Shown here: positions 1-6,061 of the stretch, piece by piece | Layout of the letters: each line of letters opens with the position of its first letter | Numbering within the stretch: the stretch's first letter is position 1 | Assembly (NCBI RefSeq): GCF_000282995.1 | Contig: NZ_ALEE01000710.1 | Location: 1-6,061 of the forward strand | Direction: 5' to 3' | DNA length: 6,061 nucleotides | Source: Melaminivora alkalimesophila | GTDB taxonomy: Bacteria > Pseudomonadota > Gammaproteobacteria > Burkholderiales > Burkholderiaceae_C | The notes under the pieces: model-generated | The model's input: only the letters and a program-made list of their open reading frames with translations | Told to the model about the DNA's origin: nothing | The model's database searches: none | Translations under genes and position numbers: made by a program

Positions 1-1047
1 CCGCGCCCAGCTCAGCCAGGCCCTGAGGTCGGATGCGGCCTGTTCGATGCTGTTGTGCGCTGTGGCCCGTGCGTACACCTCGCGCAGCGCCATCTTCAGC
101 CGCCACGCCCGCGCGCTCTTGAGCGTCGAGCGCTGCAGCCAGTGCATCGCCTGGAGCTGGCGGGCGCTCCAGGTGCTGGGGTTGCGCCGCATGCCCCACA
201 GCAGCTGCCTGAGCGTCTTACGCTGGCCAGTGCCCAGCGCGGCTCGCACCGCCTGCGCGTCGGTGGCCATCTCCGCGCGGCGCACCTGGTCCATCGCCTC
301 GATGGCCATCGAGACGACGTGAAAGCGGTCGTAGCTGATCTGCGCCTCGGGCAGCGCCAGCGCCACGCCCTTGGCGTAGGCCGCGCTCATGTCCATGCAC
401 ACGTGCCGCACCTGGGCGGGATCGCCGCCATGGGCCCTCAGATCCTCGGCGAACTCCACCACCGTGCGGTGCTCGCGCCCCTCGGTGGCGAACAGCAGCC
501 GCTTGCGATCCAGGTCGTGCACGACGGTGATGTAGTGCTGCCCGCGCCGCAGGCTGGTCTCGTCGATGCCCACCGTGCGCACGCCGGCGAAGTCTTCCAG
601 CGCACGCGCCTGCGCGACGTAGAACTCGATGCGCCGCCACAGCCGCTTGTCCTTGCAGCGCAGCAACTCGGCGGCCTGGCGCACCGGCAGGTCCAGGCAC
701 AAGGTCAGCGCCAGCGCTTCGAACGCCGCGGTGAAGCCCGAGCCCGGACGCGCCCAGGGCACGGCCACCTGCGTGGTCTTGCCGCAGGCACCGCAGGCCA
801 CGCGCGGCACGTCGCAGTGCAGCCAGGCCTCGAACTGGAAGAAGTCCAGGTGCCGCCAGGATCGGCGCAGCCGGTCGTGCACCGGTTGCGTGGCCGCACC
901 GCATGCCGGGCAGGCGAGCCTGCTGGTGTGGCAGCCGATCTCGAAGTCGATACGCCGCTTGGCCGTGTCGAGCCTGACGTCATCGACGACCCACGGCGGC
1001 TGCAAGCCCAGCGCGCTGGTGAATAGAGCTTCTACGGCAATGCCCAT
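1..1047 (-). CDS. ISL3-family transposase (3' end beyond window)
   Basis: Transposase that cuts and joins the element ends. 349 codons are visible, open to the left edge; family members are usually about 400-440 aa, so the C-terminus is missing here only because of the window. The N-terminal zinc-binding segment shows two CxxC pairs, C46/C49 (CPAC) and C85/C88 (CGAC). The DDE catalytic core follows: D162 in VGIDETSLRRG, D219 in VCMDMSAAY, and the conserved DRFH at residues 240-243; the catalytic Glu should lie past the edge. The start at 1047 is chosen because AGGAGG at 1056-1061 sits 8 nt upstream. An ATG in another frame at 1053 meets a stop after seven codons. No frameshift is seen, so it may be active. 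Confidence 0.93.
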   Translation of the reverse strand, partial: MGIAVEALFTSALGLQPPWVVDDVRLDTAKRRIDFEIGCHTSRLACPACGAATQPVHDRLRRSWRHLDFFQFEAWLHCDVPRVACGACGKTTQVAVPWARPGSGFTAAFEALALTLCLDLPVRQAAELLRCKDKRLWRRIEFYVAQARALEDFAGVRTVGIDETSLRRGQHYITVVHDLDRKRLLFATEGREHRTVVEFAEDLRAHGGDPAQVRHVCMDMSAAYAKGVALALPEAQISYDRFHVVSMAIEAMDQVRRAEMATDAQAVRAALGTGQRKTLRQLLWGMRRNPSTWSARQLQAMHWLQRSTLKSARAWRLKMALREVYARATAHNSIEQAASDLRAWLSWAR

Positions 1048-1081
1048 GGACTCATCCTCCTGATCAAACACGCCTCGTGGA

Positions 1082-1116
1082 CATGTGCACAGGCCGGCCA
1101 GCGGCCTGCACACATG
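1082..1116. other. Imperfect stem-loop between IS end and transposase start
   Basis: Two 15-nt arms (1082-1096 and 1102-1116) pair with 2 mismatches around a 5-nt loop (GCCAG). It lies inside the element between its terminal repeat and the transposase ribosome binding site. Stem-loops in this position can limit transposase expression from outside transcripts in some IS elements; that role is inferred only. Confidence 0.45.
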
Positions 1117-1154
1117 CCCACCGGGCTCGACGACCAGGAGTCATTGTGACTGTT

Positions 1155-1181
1155 GGGTTCCACACGAAATGACGAAGAGCC
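1155..1181 (-). repeat. Terminal inverted repeat of the ISL3 element
   Basis: Read inward from 1181 the sequence starts GGCTCTTCGTCATTTCGTG and continues to about 1155. The GGCTCTTC start followed by an A/T-rich stretch and GTGTGG is the usual look of ISL3-family ends. The inner limit is approximate because the partner repeat lies outside the window. Confidence 0.82.
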
Positions 1182-1284
1182 GGACATGGGCTATCGCAAG
1201 GTGCGCTCGATCGCCGGCGGCTACGACGCCTGGGTGGCGGCCGGCAAGCCGGTCCGGCAGCCCCGCCTGCCGGACTTCGGCTAG
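1182..1284 (+). pseudogene. 3' remnant of rhodanese-like sulfurtransferase gene, cut by IS
   Basis: From the outer edge of the insertion sequence a reading frame runs to TAG at 1282-1284, encoding DMGYRKVRSIAGGYDAWVAA followed by 13 more residues. The GY-x-x-V-x-x-x-x-GG-x-x-x-W pattern is the final helix-strand motif of single-domain rhodaneses; the catalytic Cys loop comes before it and is missing. The insertion left the last 33 codons, and the 5' part with the active site is expected on the far side of the element. It stands 41 nt upstream of a DUF2892 gene, a natural partner: E. coli YgaP fuses a rhodanese domain to that membrane domain. The identification rests on a short piece but the motif is clear. 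Confidence 0.75.
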
Positions 1285-1325
1285 GACGCTTGCCTTCTTT
1301 CGTTCCCAATCCTAGGAGAGACCTC

Positions 1326-1529
1326 ATGAAACTCAATGTCGGCGGCATCGACCGCATCCTGCGCATCATCGTTGGCGTGGCACTCATCGCCCTTGCCGCG
1401 ACCGGCACCATCGGCTGGTGGGGCTACATCGGTGTGGTGCCGCTGGTGACCGGGCTGTTTCGCTTCTGTCCGGCCTATGGCATCCTGGGCGTGAGCACCT
1501 GCCCGCTCAAGCGACCACCGCAAGCCTGA
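1326..1529 (+). CDS. DUF2892 / YgaP-type small inner-membrane protein
   Basis: 67-aa protein of the DUF2892 family (YgaP-like transmembrane domain). It starts MKLNVGGIDRILRIIVG, the usual family opening, and has two hydrophobic segments, about residues 10-27 (ILRIIVGVALIALAA) and 30-46 (GWWGYIGVVPLVTGLF), followed by the conserved FCPAYGILGVSTC stretch with two cysteines. The start at 1326 is preferred over an upstream in-frame ATG at 1290 because AGGAG at 1314-1318 is well spaced and the family motif begins here. In YgaP this domain anchors a rhodanese in the membrane; here the rhodanese is a separate upstream gene, destroyed by the insertion sequence. Its original promoter was probably upstream of the rhodanese, so expression now is uncertain. 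Molecular function of the family is not well defined. Confidence 0.88.
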   Translation: MKLNVGGIDRILRIIVGVALIALAATGTIGWWGYIGVVPLVTGLFRFCPAYGILGVSTCPLKRPPQA

Positions 1530-1530
1530 A

Positions 1531-1545
1531 GCCCGCCGGGCGGGC
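1531..1545. terminator. GC-rich hairpin between convergent genes (weak candidate)
   Basis: GCCCGCCGGGCGGGC can form a 6-bp stem with a 3-nt loop directly after the DUF2892 stop and 22 nt from the bioB stop. It has no U-tract on either strand, so it is at best a weak bidirectional terminator. Confidence 0.3.
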
Positions 1546-1567
1546 GCCGGCCGGACCGCTGCAGCGT

Positions 1568-2608
1568 TCAGGTTGCCTGCGCCCGTACCGGCTGCAGACC
1601 CAGGCGCTCCAGGAGTTCCGCGTCGGCCTGCGCCTGCGGGTTGCCGGTCACCAGCAGCTTGTCGCCATGGAAGATGGAGTTGGCCCCGGCCAGGAAGCAC
1701 AGGGCCTGGACGGCATCGCCCAGTTCCTGGCGTCCTGCCGAGAGGCGCACGCGGGCACGCGGCATGGTGATGCGCGCCACGGCAACGACACGCACGAAAT
1801 CCAGCGGATCCACGGGCTCTGCATCGGCCATGGGCGTGCCCGGCACGCGCACCAGGCTGTTGATGGGCACGGACTCCGGATAAGGGTCGAGGTTGGCAAG
1901 CTGGGCGATCAGGCCGGCGCGGTGCACCGGCGCCTCGCCCATGCCGATGATGCCGCCACAGCAGACCTTCACGCCCGCATCGCGCACGGCCTGCAGGGTA
2001 TCCAGTCGATCCTGGTACTGGCGCGTGCTGACCACATCCTGGTAGTACTCGGGTGCGGTGTCGAGGTTGTGGTTGTAGTAATCCAGCCCGGCATCCCTGA
2101 GGGCGCGCGCCTGATGAGGCTGCAGCATCCCCAGCGTGGCGCAGGTCTCCAGGCCCAGCGCCTTTACGGCAGCGATGCGTTCGGCCATCTTCTCGATGTC
2201 CCGGTCCTTGGGCGCACGCCAGGCCGCGCCCATGCAAAAGCGCGTGGCGCCGGCCTCGCGCGCGGCCCGCGCGGCGGCCTCGACTTCCTGCACGTCCATG
2301 AGCTTGCCGGCCTGCACGCCCGTGTCGAAGGCCGACGACTGCGGGCAGTAGCCGCAGTTCTCGGGGCAACCGCCCGTCTTGACCGACAGGAGGGTGGCGA
2401 GCTCGATCTCGTGGGCCGGCCAATGGCTGCGATGGACCGCCTGGGCCTTCCACAGCAGGTCGAGGAACGGCAGTTCAAGCAGGGCCTGCACGTCCTCCAC
2501 GCTCCAGCGCACGGCACGGGCGGCAGGCACCGGCGCCGGGCGGCCGGCATGCCATTGGATGGGCTGGGGTGGAGTGGAGAGGGGGGCGGTGGACAGGGAA
2601 TGGGACAT
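1568..2608 (-). CDS. bioB: Biotin synthase
   Basis: Radical-SAM enzyme that inserts sulfur into dethiobiotin, the last step of biotin synthesis, in the cytoplasm. 346 aa from the chosen start, the family's usual length. The radical-SAM [4Fe-4S] motif C81-x3-C85-x2-C88 lies in [16 protein letters not shown]. The [2Fe-2S] ligands are also present: C125 (RFCMGAAW), C156 (ETCATLG), C216 (KVCCGG) and R288 (VRLSAGR), each exactly 28 residues after its E. coli counterpart (C97, C128, C188, R260). The start at 2608 (MSHSLST) is chosen by length; the frame stays open to an ATG at 2740, but that 44-residue extension has no family resemblance. No convincing Shine-Dalgarno precedes 2608. The gene stands alone on the minus strand, without other bio genes here, downstream of an unusual AT-rich region. 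Appears fully functional. Confidence 0.96.
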   Translation of the reverse strand: MSHSLSTAPLSTPPQPIQWHAGRPAPVPAARAVRWSVEDVQALLELPFLDLLWKAQAVHRSHWPAHEIELATLLSVKTGGCPENCGYCPQSSAFDTGVQAGKLMDVQEVEAAARAAREAGATRFCMGAAWRAPKDRDIEKMAERIAAVKALGLETCATLGMLQPHQARALRDAGLDYYNHNLDTAPEYYQDVVSTRQYQDRLDTLQAVRDAGVKVCCGGIIGMGEAPVHRAGLIAQLANLDPYPESVPINSLVRVPGTPMADAEPVDPLDFVRVVAVARITMPRARVRLSAGRQELGDAVQALCFLAGANSIFHGDKLLVTGNPQAQADAELLERLGLQPVRAQAT

Positions 2609-2709
2609 GGCGCTACGCGGGCAGTGCCGCACAAGAACAGACACGGGGCGATTGTGGGCGGCCGGGCGGGATGTGCGTAACTTCTCGAAGAAAAAATCCC
2701 GGCAGAAAA

Positions 2710-2857
2710 ACTTGCCGTCAATTGCCGTCAATCTGCCCAATATTTGCCGACAATTAAAAGAAGATGACGGATTTTGGGCGATGTTGCGCGCAACATTGCA
2801 AGCCTCTCCCAGGTTGCTTCAAATGCTGCCAAATGCCGTTCATTTGCCCCCATTTGC
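2710..2857 (+). repeat. Helically phased array of TTGCC / CAWWTGC motifs
   Basis: Cluster one has TGCC at 2713, 2723, 2734 and 2745 (steps 10, 11, 11), including two perfect tandem copies of TTGCCGTCAA (2712-2721, 2722-2731) and TTGCCGACAA at 2744-2753. Cluster two has four same-orientation CAWWTGC copies at 2820, 2830, 2841 and 2851 (steps 10, 11, 10): CAAATGC twice, then CATTTGC twice. The one-turn spacing places all copies on one face of the helix, suggesting cooperative binding by a regulator. The regulator is not identified. Confidence 0.6.
2781..2796. promoter_or_regulatory. 16-bp perfect palindrome, candidate operator
   Basis: ATGTTGCGCGCAACAT is its own reverse complement, lying between the two phased repeat clusters in the bioB upstream region. 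Size and symmetry suit a dimeric regulator. It has no U-tract and does not look like a terminator. Which protein binds it, if any, is unknown. Confidence 0.4.
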
Positions 2858-2945
2858 TTCCATCTTCTTACAACTCACCAAACAATTTCAGGTGCGAACA
2901 CGCGCGCTGTCGCATCTCGGTGGCGTGTTGGGGCCTTGCACCCAC

Positions 2946-2971
2946 AAAAAACCCAGGCACGCGGCCTGGGT
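2946..2971 (-). terminator. Rho-independent terminator after the VOC gene
   Basis: On the minus strand ACCCAGGC pairs perfectly with GCCTGGGT (8 bp, loop CGCGT), followed by a run of T. It lies 24 nt past the stop of the gene at 2995-3474, ending the accB-carboxylase-VOC unit and separating its transcript from bioB. Confidence 0.9.
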
Positions 2972-2994
2972 CGATGGGGACAGCAGAACGGAAT

Positions 2995-3474
2995 TCAGCC
3001 GAGCGCCGCAATCACCTCTGGAGGCGCCTGCACCAGCTCGATCAGCACCCCCTCGCCCGCGATGGGGAACTCCTCGCTGGCACGCGGGTGCAGGAAAGTA
3101 ATGTCGTGGCCGGAGGCTCCCTTGCGGATGCCCCCGGGTGCAAAGCGCACGCCCTGCGCCGTCAGCCACTGCACGGCCTTGGGCAGGTCGTCCACCCACA
3201 AGCCCACGTGGTTGAGCGGCGTGGTGTGCACGGCCGGTTTCTTGTCGATGTCGAGCGGTTGCATGAGGTCCACCTCGACCCCGTGGGGCCCGCGCCCCAG
3301 AGAGAGGATGTCCTCGTCGACGTTCTCGCGCTCGCTCACAAAAGTGCCCGTGTGCTCCAGACCCAGCATGTCCACCCACAGCCGGCGCATGCGCGCCTTG
3401 TCGGTGCCGCCGATGGCGATTTGCTGGATGCCCAGGATCCGAAACGGACGGGCGGTGGCAGGGGTGTCGTTCAT
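2995..3474 (-). CDS. VOC-family protein, methylmalonyl-CoA epimerase-like
   Basis: 159-aa vicinal-oxygen-chelate (glyoxalase fold) protein with two beta-alpha-beta-beta-beta halves, residues ~13-73 and ~86-150. The end resembles methylmalonyl-CoA epimerase: [10 protein letters not shown] (122-131), then [10 protein letters not shown] (142-151). Putative metal ligands are H89 (NHVGLWV) and E146 (IELVQ), plus an acidic residue near 67-69. The position normally holding the first His is Q18 (GIQQIAIG), so metal binding may differ. The start at 3474 is supported by AGGAG at 3481-3485, 6 nt upstream. An alternative ATG at 3543 overlaps the stop of the carboxylase gene (ATGA) and would add 23 residues without family resemblance. 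Epimerase would convert (S)- to (R)-methylmalonyl-CoA, the step after propionyl-CoA carboxylase, fitting the PccA-type half of the upstream gene. It could equally be an uncharacterised lyase or isomerase of the superfamily. Confidence 0.85.
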   Translation of the reverse strand: MNDTPATARPFRILGIQQIAIGGTDKARMRRLWVDMLGLEHTGTFVSERENVDEDILSLGRGPHGVEVDLMQPLDIDKKPAVHTTPLNHVGLWVDDLPKAVQWLTAQGVRFAPGGIRKGASGHDITFLHPRASEEFPIAGEGVLIELVQAPPEVIAALG

Positions 3475-3539
3475 GGCGGGCTCCTGTATCGGTGGCGAAG
3501 GGGTAGCAAAATGGCGGGGCGCAATCCGGGACTGCCCGC

Positions 3540-5588
<2,049 letters not shown>

Positions 5589-5613
5589 AAGCTCCCCCGC
5601 GGCTCATCGCCAG

Positions 5614-5660
5614 CGCCCTGGCGCGCGCCAGGGCGATTTGCTTCGCCCTGCCTGCGGCAG
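5614..5660. repeat. Palindromic cluster between the two gene starts
   Basis: A 22-bp perfect palindrome at 5614-5635 (core CCTGGCGCGCGCCAGG) overlaps a hairpin CAGGGCGA/TCGCCCTG (5629-5636 with 5643-5650, loop TTTGCT), followed by CTGCC/GGCAG (5648-5660, loop TGC). The arms are mutually exclusive, resembling REP-like intergenic repeats. It lies within the transcript, upstream of the carboxylase start, without a U-tract on the minus strand. Confidence 0.65.
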
Positions 5661-5663
5661 GAA

Positions 5664-5697
5664 CGCCGCGATTGGCGACCAGGATCTTTTCAAACAT
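5664..5697 (-). repeat. Direct repeat copy 2 (start of the leader ORF)
   Basis: Second copy of the 34-bp gene start, 109 bp from copy 1, reading ATG TTT GAA AAG. A 24-bp insertion (5640-5663) separates it from an 11-bp continuation of the homology at 5629-5639. Confidence 0.9.
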
Positions 5698-5756
5698 AGG
5701 CAACAGCCTCGCGCCGGTGGGCGGCGCTGCGCATGGACTCGGCACGAACAGGCCGA

Positions 5757-6061
5757 TCACTCGATGACGAACAGCGGCTGACCGTATTCCACCGCCTGGC
5801 CGTTCTCGCCCAGGATGCGCGTGACGGTGCCGGCCTTGTCGGCCTCGATTTCGTTGAGGATCTTCATGGCCTCGACGATGCACAGCGTCTCGCCTTCCTT
5901 GACCTGGCTGCCGACCTCGACGAAAGGCTTGGCGCCGGGGCTGGAGGCACGGTAGAAGGTGCCCACCATCGGGGACTTCACGACGTGTCCCGCGGGCTCC
6001 GCCGGCGCGGGAGCTGCCGCCTCGGCTGCAGGGGCAGCGGCAGGCACCGCGGCGGCGGTCG
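5757..6061 (-). CDS. accB: Biotin carboxyl carrier protein of acetyl-CoA carboxylase (5' end beyond window)
   Basis: C-terminal 100 residues of AccB, the carrier whose biotin is carboxylated by AccC and used by AccA/AccD in malonyl-CoA formation. The visible part starts in the Ala/Pro-rich linker and enters the biotinyl domain at [18 protein letters not shown]. The 'thumb' insertion of AccB-type carriers is present ([20 protein letters not shown]), and the biotin acceptor Lys is in [15 protein letters not shown], with Ile where many have Met (AMKI), as remembered for betaproteobacteria. It ends GQPLFVIE and TGA at 5757-5759. The frame is open to the right edge, so the start is not visible; the in-frame GTG at 6045-6047 lies in the linker and is not a credible start. 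It should form an operon with the carboxylase gene downstream. Confidence 0.95.
   Translation of the reverse strand, partial: TAAAVPAAAPAAEAAAPAPAEPAGHVVKSPMVGTFYRASSPGAKPFVEVGSQVKEGETLCIVEAMKILNEIEADKAGTVTRILGENGQAVEYGQPLFVIE

Larger units (their letters stand above)
1..1181 (-). mobile_element. ISL3-family insertion sequence, one end only
   Basis: The element runs from the window edge to the outer end of a terminal inverted repeat at 1181. It carries an ISL3-type transposase read leftwards. The boundary is supported by the repeat starting GGCTCTTCGTC when read inward, typical of this family, and by the fact that the DNA immediately outside is the middle of a rhodanese-like reading frame. 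ISL3 elements usually duplicate 8 bp of target, so the predicted duplication is 1182-1189 (GGACATGG); the second copy would lie outside the window. The other inverted repeat and the 3' end of the transposase are not visible. Confidence 0.88.
2609..2945. promoter_or_regulatory. Intergenic region upstream of bioB, probable promoter region
   Basis: About 337 bases without a supportable gene. The part from roughly 2680 to 2895 is clearly AT-richer than the flanking genes, as promoter regions are in GC-rich genomes. It contains phased TTGCC/CAWWTGC repeats and a 16-bp palindrome (listed separately). On the minus strand, TTGACG hexamers resembling -35 elements occur at the repeats, but no good TATAAT follows at the right distance, so the start of transcription is not assigned. 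I looked for a BirA-type operator (TTGTNAACC half-sites) and a BioR-type site (TTATCTATAA) and saw neither. Open frames crossing this region show no family resemblance. Confidence 0.55.

Noticed and set aside
218..904. 228-codon minus-strand frame inside the IS
   Set aside because: Different register from the transposase, which has the zinc-binding and DDE motifs; this one has none.
1281..2453. 390-codon minus-strand frame overlapping bioB
   Set aside because: Shadow in another register of bioB, which has all catalytic cysteines; no family resemblance.
2609..2740. 44-residue N-terminal extension of BioB from an upstream ATG
   Set aside because: The extra residues match no BioB feature, lie in the AT-rich upstream region containing the phased repeats, and the shorter start gives the normal 346-aa length.
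2609..2945. BirA- or BioR-type operator for bioB
   Set aside because: No TTGTNAACC-type half-site pair and no TTATCTATAA-like palindrome could be found by eye.

Overview
The window is GC-rich and its protein sequences look betaproteobacterial (Burkholderiales, most likely Comamonadaceae such as Acidovorax or its relatives). The placement rests on close resemblance of the AccC-type, PccA-type and BioB sequences to those remembered from that group; no database search was possible. Nearly all of it is accounted for: an insertion sequence at the left edge, a broken rhodanese gene and its small membrane-protein neighbour on the + strand, and a minus-strand set of biotin-related genes from about 1568 to the right edge.

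Layout. 1-1181 is the 5' part of an ISL3-family insertion sequence (transposase on the minus strand, terminal inverted repeat ending at 1181). It has inserted into a rhodanese-like gene, of which only the last 33 codons remain (to 1284). A 67-aa DUF2892/YgaP-type membrane protein follows at 1326-1529. Convergent to it is bioB, biotin synthase (1568-2608, minus). The stretch 2609-2945 has no gene. It is AT-richer and holds a helically phased array of TTGCC/CAWWTGC motifs and a 16-bp palindrome. A strong intrinsic terminator (2946-2971) closes the next minus-strand unit: accB (partial, right edge), a remnant of a duplicated accC start (5581-5697), a 682-aa biotin-dependent carboxylase alpha subunit (3540-5588), and a VOC/methylmalonyl-CoA-epimerase-like gene (2995-3474).

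The most notable object is the 682-aa carboxylase. Its first ~340 residues are of the AccC type (biotin carboxylase of acetyl-CoA carboxylase, residue numbers matching E. coli AccC), and it lies just downstream of accB as accC should. From about residue 345 it is of the propionyl-CoA carboxylase alpha type, with BT domain and C-terminal biotinyl domain, and it is followed by an epimerase-like gene as pccA often is. The switch lies in a block conserved in both families ([13 protein letters not shown]). The simplest reading is an in-frame accC::pccA recombinant, either a real genomic rearrangement or an assembly chimera. Just upstream, the first codons of accC occur twice, separated by palindromic DNA, so the 5' side of the gene is rearranged as well.

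Working together: BioB makes biotin; AccB and the C-terminal domain of the hybrid are biotin acceptors; the hybrid carboxylates biotin; the VOC protein would act on methylmalonyl-CoA downstream of propionyl-CoA carboxylase. No carboxyltransferase (accA/accD or pccB) is visible.
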